DNA of 64,000 nt, taken from Microbacterium horticulturae. GTDB taxonomy: Bacteria; Actinomycetota; Actinomycetes; Actinomycetales; Microbacteriaceae. The stretch covers positions 3,286,001-3,350,000 of the forward strand of contig NZ_CP119108.1 of the NCBI RefSeq assembly GCF_029094505.1, given 5' to 3'. The translations under genes and the position numbers were made by a program. The number at the start of each line of letters is the position of its first letter. Position 1 is the stretch's first letter. The notes under the pieces were generated by a model. It did no database searches and was not told where the DNA came from. It saw only the letters and a list, made by a program, of their open reading frames with translations. Positions 35,655 to 44,802 of the stretch are shown here, piece after piece.

Positions 35655-35768
35655 ACGATCAGTCCGGCTATGAGTAATTCGCCCATCGTCGCAGGCGTAA
35701 CGCGCTCTTAACCTCGTGGTGAGCCGCAACGCCGAGGATCGGTCGCGGTATGCGAAGGAAGGTGGCCG

Positions 35769-37049
35769 ATGCCCGTCAACAGCCGGATCGCGGGACTGCG
35801 CGATCACTCACCCGCTGAGCGCTTGCAACTCGTGACCGACGCAGCGCGACTTCATCCCGACGACCTCGCGGCACTTCAGCCCGATGCCGGTCTGAGCCTG
35901 GCTCAGGCCGACCACATGATCGAGAACGTGATCAGCACCATCGCCATCCCGGTCGGGGTCGCGACGAACTTCACGATCGACGGTGCCGACCGGCTCATCC
36001 CGATGGCCACCGAAGAGCCGAGTGTGGTCGCCGCAGCATCGAATGCGGCGCGGATCGCTCGCGGGCATGGCGGCTTCACGACGTCGTACACCGGCGACGT
36101 GATGATGGCACAGATCCAGGTCCTCGACGCCGACGACCCGCACGCCACCCGCTTCACACTCCTCGAGGCGAAGAGCGAACTGCTCGCCCTGGCCAATGCG
36201 CAGGATCCGATGCTCGTCTCGCTCGGCGGCGGCGCCTTCGACGTGACCGTCCGCGCGGTGCCGACGCGTGCCGGCGTTCAGGTCATCCTCCATCTGCACG
36301 TCGATGTCCGCGACGCCATGGGCGCCAACGCCGTCAACACGATGGCCGAGGCCATCGCCCCGCGGATCGCGGAGATCGCGGGCACCCGCACGCTTCTTCG
36401 CATCCTCACCAACAAGGCCGACCAGCGCCTCACCCGCGCGCGAGGCGTCTTCGATGCGGAACTGCTCGGCGGGGCGCAGGTGGTCGACGACATCGTGGCC
36501 GCGAGCGCCTTCGCCGAAGCCGATCCGTATCGCGCCGCGACGCACAACAAGGGCATCATGAACGGCATCACGGCCGTCGTACTTGCCACCGGGAACGACA
36601 CGCGCGCCGTCGAATCGGGGTGTCATTCACATGCGGCGCGCACGGGCAACTACCGCGCTCTGTCGCAGTTCGAGAAGAACGATGACGGTGATCTGGTGGG
36701 CACCCTCGAAGTTCCGCTCGCGGTCGGACTTGTGGGCGGCGCGACCCGCGCACACCCGACCGCACAGGCGGCGGTGAAGCTGCTCGGCGTGCAGACGGCC
36801 CAGGAGCTCGCGGCAGTCATCGCTTCGGTCGGACTCGCCCAGAACCTCGCTGCGTGCCGAGCACTCGCCGCCGAAGGAATTCAGCGCGGGCACATGACGC
36901 TGCACGCGCGCACGATAGCGGCGAGTGCCGGGGCCACGGTCGACGAGATCTCGACTGTGGCGGAGCGCATCGTCGCCGAGCATCGCATCCGTGTCGAAGA
37001 TGCGCGCGAAGTGCTCGCCGAGCTGCGCGGTCGAGCGACCGGCGCATGA
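35769..37049 (+). CDS. mvaA: Hydroxymethylglutaryl-CoA reductase, degradative (class II)
   Basis: 426 aa, class II length. Catalytic residues are visible: Glu in ATEEPSVVAAAS (~82), Asp in DAMGANAVN (~182), Lys in HNKGIMNGI (~260) and His in QRGHMTLHAR (~374). Class II enzymes in Pseudomonas mevalonii oxidise mevalonate with CoA and NAD+ to HMG-CoA for carbon use. The next gene is HMG-CoA lyase, exactly the mevalonate-degradation pair, so the catabolic direction is favoured over isoprenoid synthesis. RBS GAAGGAAGG precedes the ATG. The ATGA overlap couples it to mvaB. Confidence 0.93.
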   Translation: MPVNSRIAGLRDHSPAERLQLVTDAARLHPDDLAALQPDAGLSLAQADHMIENVISTIAIPVGVATNFTIDGADRLIPMATEEPSVVAAASNAARIARGHGGFTTSYTGDVMMAQIQVLDADDPHATRFTLLEAKSELLALANAQDPMLVSLGGGAFDVTVRAVPTRAGVQVILHLHVDVRDAMGANAVNTMAEAIAPRIAEIAGTRTLLRILTNKADQRLTRARGVFDAELLGGAQVVDDIVAASAFAEADPYRAATHNKGIMNGITAVVLATGNDTRAVESGCHSHAARTGNYRALSQFEKNDDGDLVGTLEVPLAVGLVGGATRAHPTAQAAVKLLGVQTAQELAAVIASVGLAQNLAACRALAAEGIQRGHMTLHARTIAASAGATVDEISTVAERIVAEHRIRVEDAREVLAELRGRATGA

Positions 37050-38026
37050 CGATGCCGATTCCGCGTACCGAGCCGGAAGCCGGTCTGCCGGCTCACGTCA
37101 GGATCTTCGAAGTAGGCCCCCGCGACGGTCTACAGGCCGAGGCGGACATCATCCCCGCGGACGTCAAGATCGAGTTGTGTCGCAGGCTGTTCGACGCGGG
37201 CGTCCGAGACCTGGAGATCACCAGCTTCGTGCCTCCCGCATGGATCCCACAGCTGGCGGACGCCGCCGAGGTCGCGGCCGGCGTCGAGGCGCCCGCGGGT
37301 GCGCGGAGGGTGGCGCTCGTGCCGAACCTGCAGGGGCTGCAGCGGGCGCGGGACTCGGGATTGCGCGAGGTCTCCGTCGTCGTCAGTGCGACGGACACGT
37401 TCGCACAGGCGAATCTGAACACGACCCGTGAAGGCGCCCTGGTGCGAGCCGAGGAGGTCGTCGTCGCCGCGGTGTCCGCGTGCATGCCCGTACGAGGCTA
37501 CGTGTCGATGGCCTTCGGCGACCCGTGGGAAGGGGAGGTGGCCGTCGACCTCGTCACCACGGCTGCGCGGCGGCTTCACGATGCAGGATGCACGACGATC
37601 GCCCTCGGAGACACGATCGGCGTCGCGACACCCGGGCTGACGACCCGGGTCGTGGCAGAGACGATCGCCGCCGGAGTCCCGGTGGAAGATCTCGCGCTGC
37701 ACCTGCACGACACGTATGGGCAGTCGCTCGCGAATGTGTACGCCGCCTTGCAGGCGGGCGTCACCGAGTTCGACGCGGCGGTGGGTGGTCTCGGACGCTG
37801 CCCGTACGCGAAGGGCGCGACCGGTAACCTCCCCACCGAGGACCTCGTGTGGATGCTTGACGGACTCGGCATCCAGACGGGGATCGACGTGCACGCGCTG
37901 GCGGCCACCACGCTGTGGCTCTCCCGCATCCGTGGCGTCCGCGCCCCCTCGAACGTGGCCACCGCGCTGGCCGCGGCCGGGGCGGGCGAGACCGCGTCCA
38001 TAACGCCGAAGGAGACGATGCAATGA
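37046..38026 (+). CDS. mvaB: Hydroxymethylglutaryl-CoA lyase
   Basis: 326 aa. TIM-barrel HMGL-like enzyme with GPRDGLQ (~25-31), EITSFV, the metal-binding HLHDTYG, and the catalytic-Cys loop GGLGRCPYAKGATGN (Cys ~251). It splits HMG-CoA to acetyl-CoA and acetoacetate. It is coupled on both sides by 4-bp overlaps, to the reductase and to a class III CoA-transferase. Cleavage of another 3-hydroxy-3-methyl acyl-CoA is possible. Confidence 0.93.
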   Translation: MTMPIPRTEPEAGLPAHVRIFEVGPRDGLQAEADIIPADVKIELCRRLFDAGVRDLEITSFVPPAWIPQLADAAEVAAGVEAPAGARRVALVPNLQGLQRARDSGLREVSVVVSATDTFAQANLNTTREGALVRAEEVVVAAVSACMPVRGYVSMAFGDPWEGEVAVDLVTTAARRLHDAGCTTIALGDTIGVATPGLTTRVVAETIAAGVPVEDLALHLHDTYGQSLANVYAALQAGVTEFDAAVGGLGRCPYAKGATGNLPTEDLVWMLDGLGIQTGIDVHALAATTLWLSRIRGVRAPSNVATALAAAGAGETASITPKETMQ

Positions 38027-39252
38027 CCAACGAGATCACCACCGCGCCCGGAGCACTGAACGGCGTCGTGGTGCTCGACCTGTCTCGGGTGCTCGCAGGC
38101 CCCTATGCGGCGCAGATGCTCGCCGACTTCGGGGCGACCGTGATCAAGATCGAGAACCCGCGCGATCCGGACGTCTCACGCAGCTTCCCTCCCTACCTCA
38201 CACACGGTGACGAAGAGTTCAGCGCGTATTACGCGCAGTACAACCGCGGCAAGCTCGGTGTGGGGCTCGATCTGGCAACGCCCGAAGGCGTCCAGGTGCT
38301 GAAGGACCTCGTGCGCTCCGCCGACGTGGTCCTCGAGAACTTCCGCCCGGGAACCATGGACAAGCTCGGCGTCGGCTACGGGGTGTTGCGGGAGGTCAAC
38401 CCGAGAATCGTGTACACCGCCGTCTCCGGCTACGGCCAGACCGGCTCACGCAGTCGCCGCCCGGCCTTCGACAACACCGCTCAGGCAGCGGGCGGTCTCT
38501 GGTCGATGACCGGATATCCCGATCGGCCCCCCGTCCGGGTGGGGGCGACGATCGGTGACCTGTCGGCGACGATGTTCGCGGTCATCGGGACCCTCGCCGC
38601 ACTCCGACACGCGGAGGCCACCGGTGAAGGCCAGCTCGTTGACATCGCCCAGGTGGACAGCATCATGGCGCTGACCGAGACGGCGGTCGTCGACTACACC
38701 GTCACGGGGGCCGTCGCCGAACCGCACGGCAACCAGCACACCTGGGTGCGCCCGTATGAGCTGTTCGACTGCGCCGACGGGCAGGTGTTCTTCGGTGCCT
38801 ACACCGACAAGCTCTGGCGGGCCGCATGCGGACTGTTCGGAACGCCCGACGTCGCCGACGATCCGGAGATCGACACCATGCGCAAGCGGATCGATCCGGA
38901 GGTCTACGAGCGGAAGGTGAAGCCGATCGTCGCCGGTTGGCTGGCCGGGTTCACGAAGGCGCAGCTCGAGGAAATGGCCGGTGATGTGGTGCCGCTGACG
39001 GCGATCAAGAACATTGGTGAGGTGGTCGACGACCCCGGGACGGCCGAGCGCGACATGATCGTGGAGGCGGACTATGGGGAGTTGGGCACTCTGCGAATGT
39101 TCGGTCAGCCGATCAAACTCAGCGCGACCCCGGCGACGCCGGCCCGCACCGCCAATCGGCTCGCCGAGCACGCCGATCAGGTCCTGATCGAGCTGGCCGG
39201 CTACGACGCTCGGCGCATCGCCGAGTTGCGGGCCGCGGGAGTGCTGCCGTGA
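38023..39252 (+). CDS. Class III CoA-transferase (CaiB/BaiF family)
   Basis: 409 aa. Signatures VVVLDLSRVLAGPYAAQMLA, VLENFRPGTMDKLG and the catalytic-Asp stretch RPAFDNTAQAAGGLWSM. It is a close paralog of the enzyme at 21240. In the operon it sits between HMG-CoA lyase and a MaoC-type hydratase. Members of this family include dicarboxylate CoA-transferases (glutarate/HMG, itaconate, mesaconate), so a branched dicarboxylic acid is a reasonable acceptor. Not provable from sequence. Confidence 0.9.
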   Translation: MTNEITTAPGALNGVVVLDLSRVLAGPYAAQMLADFGATVIKIENPRDPDVSRSFPPYLTHGDEEFSAYYAQYNRGKLGVGLDLATPEGVQVLKDLVRSADVVLENFRPGTMDKLGVGYGVLREVNPRIVYTAVSGYGQTGSRSRRPAFDNTAQAAGGLWSMTGYPDRPPVRVGATIGDLSATMFAVIGTLAALRHAEATGEGQLVDIAQVDSIMALTETAVVDYTVTGAVAEPHGNQHTWVRPYELFDCADGQVFFGAYTDKLWRAACGLFGTPDVADDPEIDTMRKRIDPEVYERKVKPIVAGWLAGFTKAQLEEMAGDVVPLTAIKNIGEVVDDPGTAERDMIVEADYGELGTLRMFGQPIKLSATPATPARTANRLAEHADQVLIELAGYDARRIAELRAAGVLP

Positions 39253-40079
39253 GCGTTCGGCGCACGGAGTCGATCGACGCGTCCACGGCGGAGGCCTACC
39301 GGGGCACGTTCGCTGCGGACGAGGCGCCATTGCGCCCGGGGGATCGGCTGCCGCCGGCATGGGAGGGGGTGTACTTCCCGTTCGCGGTCGCGTTGGCCGA
39401 TCTTCGCCCGGACGGCACGCCCGCTCGCGACGGCGTGATGCCCACGTTCGACCTGCCGCGTCGGATGTACGCCGGAGAGGACACGGAGTTTCTGCGGCCG
39501 ATCCCCCTCGGCGCCCGCGTCACCCAGACGACCTCGCTCGGCGAGGTCGTAGAGAAGAACGGGTCGAACGGGCGTCTCATCTTCGCAGACCTCGTCCGGG
39601 AGTATGCGGTCGATGGGAAGGCGGCTGTGCGCAGCGTGTGGCACGACGTCTTCCTCGAGCAGAACGACGCGGATGCGCCGGTTCGTGCCCCGCGTCGTGA
39701 TCTCCAAGCCGCCGCGGCCGCAGAGTGGGTGGATGCCGGCGCATGGGATGCGCGTCAGCTCTTCCGTTTCTCGGCGCTCACCTTCAACACCCACCTCATC
39801 CATTACGACCGCGCCTGGGCGCGCGAGCAGGAGGGGCTGCCCGATCTACTCGTCCACGGGCCGCTCACTCGTATCCTGCTGATGGATGCCGCGCGTCGGC
39901 ATGAGCCGGGGCGGAAGGCGGCCTCGCTGTCCGTGCGTGCGGTGGCGCCGGTTCTGGTGGACCGCCGCATTCGATTCGCCGGCCGAACCGAGGACGACAC
40001 GACCCGGATCACGGCGGTGGACGACGACGACATCGTCGTCGCCACAGCCGTGATGACATGGAGCGGAGAGAACAGATGA
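39249..40079 (+). CDS. MaoC-like hydratase (mesaconyl-CoA hydratase/HTD2 type)
   Basis: 276 aa double hot-dog protein. The C-terminal half carries the hydratase-2-like signature FSALTFNTHLIHYDRAWARE..GLPDLLVHGPLTRILLMD, with the His/Asp-containing loop of this group. Relatives hydrate mesaconyl-C4-CoA or itaconyl-CoA. Next to a class III CoA-transferase it resembles itaconate/mesaconate modules, except that the usual CitE-type lyase is absent and HMG-CoA lyase stands in its place. GTG start, overlapping the CoA-transferase stop by 4 bp. Confidence 0.83.
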   Translation: MSVRRTESIDASTAEAYRGTFAADEAPLRPGDRLPPAWEGVYFPFAVALADLRPDGTPARDGVMPTFDLPRRMYAGEDTEFLRPIPLGARVTQTTSLGEVVEKNGSNGRLIFADLVREYAVDGKAAVRSVWHDVFLEQNDADAPVRAPRRDLQAAAAAEWVDAGAWDARQLFRFSALTFNTHLIHYDRAWAREQEGLPDLLVHGPLTRILLMDAARRHEPGRKAASLSVRAVAPVLVDRRIRFAGRTEDDTTRITAVDDDDIVVATAVMTWSGENR

Positions 40080-40720
40080 GGCCTAACCCCGACTACGCCC
40101 TGGAGGATGTGGAGCGCATCCGCGATCTTGTCCGGGAGAATCCGTGGGCGACGATGATCACTTCGGTGCCCGGTCGCGGGATCGTGGCATCGCACTATCC
40201 CATGCTGCTCGACGAGGAGGCCGATGGGATCGTGCTTCTCAGCCACGTCGGGCGTCCTGACGAGCGCCTGCACGAGCTCGGCGCGCATGAGACGCTCGTG
40301 ATCGTCTCGGGCCCGCAGGGGTACATCTCGCCCGGCTGGTACCGGACCTCGCCGGCGGTGCCCACATGGGACTTCGCCGTCGCCCACCTGTATGGCGTGG
40401 CCGAGATCCTCTCGGACGAGGACAACCTCTCCGTTCTGGAGCGTCTCGTGGATCGCTTCGAGGATGCGCTGCCCGTGCCGTTCCGGATGAACGGCACGCT
40501 CGAGAATGCGGAGTACGCAGCCCGGATCGTTCACGGGACGGTCGGGTTCCGAATGCGGGTCACTCGCTTCGAAGCGAAGGAAAAGATGAGCCAGGACAAG
40601 TCTCCCGGCGTCGTCCGCAACATCGTCGATGCCCTGCGTGCCGAGGGACCGTACAGCAATGCGGCTCTCGCCGACAGGATCACGCGCGTCAACGCCGACC
40701 GACTCGAGCACGGGCGATGA
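40076..40720 (+). CDS. paiB: PaiB-family FMN-binding protein
   Basis: 214 aa. Split-barrel flavin-reductase-like fold with the PaiB pattern: N-terminal PWATMITSVP..GIVASHYPMLLD, a middle SHVGRPDERLHEL, then GYISPGWY and VPTWDFAVAHLYG. PaiB was first described as a negative regulator in Bacillus, but its biochemical role is unclear and it could be a flavoenzyme in the pathway. The C-terminal ~50 residues resemble the family tail. The ATG at 40076 overlaps the hydratase stop and has GGAGAG upstream. Confidence 0.87.
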   Translation: MRPNPDYALEDVERIRDLVRENPWATMITSVPGRGIVASHYPMLLDEEADGIVLLSHVGRPDERLHELGAHETLVIVSGPQGYISPGWYRTSPAVPTWDFAVAHLYGVAEILSDEDNLSVLERLVDRFEDALPVPFRMNGTLENAEYAARIVHGTVGFRMRVTRFEAKEKMSQDKSPGVVRNIVDALRAEGPYSNAALADRITRVNADRLEHGR

Positions 40721-41742
40721 CACAGTTCGTCGGAGTGGCAGACATGGTGCGCTGGGTGCACCGCCACGGACCCGAGGCCCTCATCGTCCGGTTGACCGAA
40801 TACGTCGAAGCAGACTTCCGTCGCTGGATGTCGTTCGACAAGACGCACCGCATCGCGAGCCACACGCCGTTCGGAGTGATCGAGCTGATGCCCATCAGCG
40901 ACCCCGACGTGTATGCGTTCAAGTACGTCAACGGGCATCCCTTCAACCCCGCACGCGGGTACCAGACGGTGACAGCGTTCGGGGTGCTCGCCGACGTGCA
41001 CAACGGCTATCCGGTGTTCCTCTCGGAGATGACGTTGCTCACGGCCCTGCGTACCGCTGCCACGTCGGCGATGGTGGCTCGTCGACTGGCTCGCGCCGAC
41101 GCCGAGGTCATGGCCATGATCGGCGCGGGAAGCCAGGCGGAGTTCCAGGCGCTCGCGTTCCGTGGTGTGCTCGGCATCGAGCAGCTCCGCGTGTTCGACG
41201 TCGATGAGGCCGCCACGGCGAAGTTCGTGCGGAACCTGGCACCCGCGGGATTTGAGATCGAGGTGTGTGCGTCGGCATCTGAGGCCGCACGCGGAGCGGA
41301 TGTGATCACGACCTGTACCGCGGACAAGACCAACGCCACGGTGCTCACCGACGCCGATGTCGTGCCCGGAACGCACATAAACACCATCGGCGGCGACTGC
41401 CCCGGCAAGACCGAACTCGACCCGCAGATCCTTCGACGCGGGCCCGTGTTCGTCGAGTATGCGCCCCAGACGCGGATCGAGGGCGAGATCCAGAACGTCG
41501 CGGCCGACTTCCCCGTCACCGAGTTCTGGCGAGTACTCACCGGCGCTGCCCCCGGACGCACGGACGCGGCGCAGATCACGATCTACGACTCCGTCGGCTT
41601 CGCGATCGAGGACTTCTCCGCTCTGCGGTTCCTGCGCGACAGCGTCGCAGGCACCGATCTCGCGAAGGAGATCGATCTCGTCGCGGCGCCTGAGGACCCG
41701 AAGGATCTCTACGGCATGACCACGGCACCCGTTCCCGTCTGA
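40717..41742 (+). CDS. ocd: Ornithine cyclodeaminase
   Basis: 341 aa. NAD-binding MIGAGSQAEFQALAF and, diagnostic of true ornithine cyclodeaminases rather than other mu-crystallin relatives, INTIGGDCPGKTELD with the catalytic Asp, followed by VEYAPQTRIEGEIQN. It converts ornithine to proline and ammonia. Coupled by ATGA to PaiB. Its presence beside CoA-linked enzymes suggests that the degraded compound carries an amino-acid moiety. A related imino-acid activity remains possible. Confidence 0.88.
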   Translation: MTQFVGVADMVRWVHRHGPEALIVRLTEYVEADFRRWMSFDKTHRIASHTPFGVIELMPISDPDVYAFKYVNGHPFNPARGYQTVTAFGVLADVHNGYPVFLSEMTLLTALRTAATSAMVARRLARADAEVMAMIGAGSQAEFQALAFRGVLGIEQLRVFDVDEAATAKFVRNLAPAGFEIEVCASASEAARGADVITTCTADKTNATVLTDADVVPGTHINTIGGDCPGKTELDPQILRRGPVFVEYAPQTRIEGEIQNVAADFPVTEFWRVLTGAAPGRTDAAQITIYDSVGFAIEDFSALRFLRDSVAGTDLAKEIDLVAAPEDPKDLYGMTTAPVPV

Positions 41743-41747
41743 GGAGA

Positions 41748-43208
41748 ATGATGACACTGACCCTGCGCAATGCACGCCGTTATGGCGGGGGCGACCCCGT
41801 CGACATCGTGATCGACGGTGGGCGGATCGACCGGATCCGCCCTGCGGGAACCGCCGCCGGAGAGTTCGTCGACATGCAGGGGCGCTTCGTCGGCCCCGGG
41901 CTCTGGGATGCCCACGTACACTTCACGCAGCACGTCATCCGTCGTCGGCGCGTGGACCTGACCGGCACCCACAGTGCCGAGGATGTCCTCGAAATCGTGC
42001 GAGCGGCCCGTGCGGAAGGCGCGCCGCTTCTGGACGGAATGCTGATCGGCTACGGCTTCCGCGATGGACTGTGGCCGCTGCCCCCGCGACTCGCAGATTT
42101 GGAAGCGGTCGTCTCCGACATCCCGGTCGTGCTCATCAGCGGTGATCTGCACTGCGCATGGATGAACACCCGCGCCGCGGCGCGCCTGGGGCTGCGCCTC
42201 GACGAATCCGGTCTGGTCCGGGAACGGCCGTGGATCGGCGCGCTGGCGGTCATCGACCAGTCCGCGGCGCTGCCCGTGGACGCATATCGTGAAGCGGCCG
42301 AGGCGGCGGCACGCCGCGGCATCGTCGGAATCGTCGAGTTCGAGAACGCCGACAACGCGGCCGAGTGGCCGGCGCGCGTCGCGGCCGGCGTGACGGCGTT
42401 GCGTGTCGAGGCCGCCGTCTGGCCCGATCGGCTCGAGCAGGTGATCGGCGACGGCCGCCGCACGGGTGAGCCCCTGGAGCCGTCCGGTCTGGTCACGATG
42501 GGACGACTCAAGATCGTCGTCGACGGTTCGCTGAACACCCGCACGGCGTGGTGCTGGGATCCGTACCCCGGCCTGGATCCGTCCTCCGCGCACGCGTGCG
42601 GGGTGGAGAGCGTCCCGATCCCGGAACTGCGCCGCCTGCTGGCCCGCGCTCAGCAGGCGAAGCTCGGCGCCGCCGTGCACGCGATCGGCGATCGCGCCAA
42701 CAGTGAGGTGCTCGACACTTTTGAGCAGCTCGGGATGCACGGGACGATCGAGCACGCGCAGCTCGTGCGCGAAGAGGACTTCCCGCGTTTCGCGCAGCTC
42801 GGTCTGACCGCCAGCGTGCAGCCCGAACATGCGATGGACGATCGTGACGTGGCGGACGCGCACTGGGCTGGTCGCACGGCCCGTGCCTTCGCGTTCGGCT
42901 CGCTGCATCATTCCGGCGCCGAGCTGAGACTCGGCTCAGATGCGCCGGTTGCCCCGCTGGACCCCTGGGTTTCGATCGCGGCGGCCACTTCCCGAAGTCG
43001 CGGCGACCGCGAGGCGTGGCATCCTGAACAGCGCCTGCCGTTGGGGGTCGCACTCACCGCGAGCAGTCGTACGACCATCGCGGCAGGCGAGCCCGCCGAC
43101 ATCGTCGTCGTTGAACGGGATCCCTACGCGTGCGATCGCGACGGGGTGCGCGCGATGCCGGTGGCGGCGACACTGCGCGGTGGCGAGTTCACCTGGCGCG
43201 GGCTGTGA
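41748..43208 (+). CDS. Amidohydrolase, YtcJ-like (first)
   Basis: 486 aa. TIM-barrel metal hydrolase: DAHVHF (HxH), LKIVVDGSLNTRTAW, VHAIGDRAN, IEHAQLV and GSDAPV mark the YtcJ/amidohydrolase-3 ligand set. The ATG at 41748 follows TGAGGAGA very closely; the ATG at 41751 gives better RBS spacing. Hydrolysis of an amide, carbamate or cyclic amide is expected. It lies 5 bp after ocd and 7 bp before a second family member that is only distantly similar. Confidence 0.85.
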   Translation: MMTLTLRNARRYGGGDPVDIVIDGGRIDRIRPAGTAAGEFVDMQGRFVGPGLWDAHVHFTQHVIRRRRVDLTGTHSAEDVLEIVRAARAEGAPLLDGMLIGYGFRDGLWPLPPRLADLEAVVSDIPVVLISGDLHCAWMNTRAAARLGLRLDESGLVRERPWIGALAVIDQSAALPVDAYREAAEAAARRGIVGIVEFENADNAAEWPARVAAGVTALRVEAAVWPDRLEQVIGDGRRTGEPLEPSGLVTMGRLKIVVDGSLNTRTAWCWDPYPGLDPSSAHACGVESVPIPELRRLLARAQQAKLGAAVHAIGDRANSEVLDTFEQLGMHGTIEHAQLVREEDFPRFAQLGLTASVQPEHAMDDRDVADAHWAGRTARAFAFGSLHHSGAELRLGSDAPVAPLDPWVSIAAATSRSRGDREAWHPEQRLPLGVALTASSRTTIAAGEPADIVVVERDPYACDRDGVRAMPVAATLRGGEFTWRGL

Positions 43209-43215
43209 ACCCGGG

Positions 43216-44802
43216 ATGACGACGACGAACGCACAGCTCTTCACCCACGCGAAGGTGTTCACCGGTGCGAGCGAAGACGACTTCGCCACCGCCTTCCGTG
43301 TCGTGGACGGCCGATTCGGCTGGGTCGGTGATGCGGCCGAGGTCGCGGGTGAGCCGTCGACCGATCTGGGTGGACGCACGGTGCTTCCCGGACTCATCGA
43401 CAGTCACACGCATCCGGCACTGATGGTCGCTCACGGTACCGAGGTCGAGTGCTTCCCGCCGGTCGTGGCATCCATCGACGAGCTTGTCACGCGGCTGCGC
43501 GAGCACCCCGACGTCGGCGCCGGCGACGGCACCTGGATCCTGGGCCGAGGATTCGACGACACGAAGTTCCCCGGCGGACGGATGCCCACCGCGGCGGACC
43601 TCGACCGGGTTTCGACCGATCAGCCCGTGCTCGTGTGGCGCTGTGACGCGCACTCCGCGGTCTGCAACTCCGTTGCCTTGCGGATCGCCGGGATCGCGGC
43701 TGCGACACTGGACCCGGCCGGAGCCCGATTCGAACGGAATGCCGACGGCAGTCCGTCGGGGGTGCTCACCGAGATCGCGGCGGTGCAGGCGGTCGCCCAG
43801 CACATTCCGTCGCCACGCCATGAGGAGATGGTCGCCGCGCTGGTGACGATCGCCGATGAGTTCGCCTCCCGCGGGATCGTGGCCGTGTGCGATCTTCTCT
43901 CCACACGCATCGACGATCCGCTTGCCGTGTTCCGCCGTGCGGCGGCGGCCGGAATGCGAACGCGGGTCGCGCTGTACCCCGGGTGGGACCCGTCCGCACC
44001 GCTGGTGGATCTGCACGCCACCGACCGTGACGGACAGGTGCGCGTCGCGGGAGTCAAGGTGGTCCTGGATGGCGCCTATTCCAACCGCACGGCGTGGGTG
44101 CACGAACCATATCCCGACTCGTGCGACCACGGCTTGCGCTTGGTCGGTGACGACGAGGTGCGCGCGGCGGCGGAGTGGGCCCGCCGCAACCGCGTGCAAT
44201 TGGCGGTGCACGCGATGGGTGATCAGGCGCTGGATCGTGTCGTGGACCTGTTCGGAGGCGACGAGCCGTGGCTCGACGGCATCCCTTCGGTGCGCATCGA
44301 ACATGCGACGGTCGTCACGGACGCGTATGTGCGTCGATTGCGCGAAGCGCGGATGACGTTCGGGATCGCGACGCACACGGTCTTCTTCTTCGCCGAATAC
44401 GACGGGTATGAGAAGGCACTGCGCACGCGGGCCGATGCCTATCCGATCCGCCGGTTGTACGGCGCGATCGAGCCGCTGGCGCTGTCATCGGACCGCCCGG
44501 CCACCGCGTGGAGCGGCGCCGATGATGTCATGCTCTCGATCGAGGCAGCTGTGCGGCGCCATGCGTACAACGGCGCGGATTTCGGCCCGGATGCCGCGAT
44601 CAACGTCGCGCAGGCGGTGCTGCTGTACACCGGCCGTGCGCGGCTGCTCTCCCCGCTGGCGGGCGTGGGCGTGATAGCGCCCGGCTTCGACGGCAGCTTC
44701 GCCGTGCTCGACCGGGATGTGTTCACGGTTCCCGAAGACGAGATCGCGGACGTCCGGGTCGCCGAGACCTGGATCCGGGGAGAGCGCGTCTTCGCACGCT
44801 GA
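43216..44802 (+). CDS. Amidohydrolase, YtcJ-like (second)
   Basis: 528 aa. DSHTHP, VKVVLDGAYSNRTAW, VHAMGDQA, RIEHATVV and a late Asp in SSDRPATAW give the YtcJ-type metal site. The ATG at 43216 is the first with reasonable spacing after the previous stop; longer in-frame extensions lie inside the neighbour. It ends one base before the stop of the minus-strand metallo-hydrolase. Two diverged copies side by side suggest successive hydrolytic steps or two related substrates. Confidence 0.85.
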   Translation: MTTTNAQLFTHAKVFTGASEDDFATAFRVVDGRFGWVGDAAEVAGEPSTDLGGRTVLPGLIDSHTHPALMVAHGTEVECFPPVVASIDELVTRLREHPDVGAGDGTWILGRGFDDTKFPGGRMPTAADLDRVSTDQPVLVWRCDAHSAVCNSVALRIAGIAAATLDPAGARFERNADGSPSGVLTEIAAVQAVAQHIPSPRHEEMVAALVTIADEFASRGIVAVCDLLSTRIDDPLAVFRRAAAAGMRTRVALYPGWDPSAPLVDLHATDRDGQVRVAGVKVVLDGAYSNRTAWVHEPYPDSCDHGLRLVGDDEVRAAAEWARRNRVQLAVHAMGDQALDRVVDLFGGDEPWLDGIPSVRIEHATVVTDAYVRRLREARMTFGIATHTVFFFAEYDGYEKALRTRADAYPIRRLYGAIEPLALSSDRPATAWSGADDVMLSIEAAVRRHAYNGADFGPDAAINVAQAVLLYTGRARLLSPLAGVGVIAPGFDGSFAVLDRDVFTVPEDEIADVRVAETWIRGERVFAR

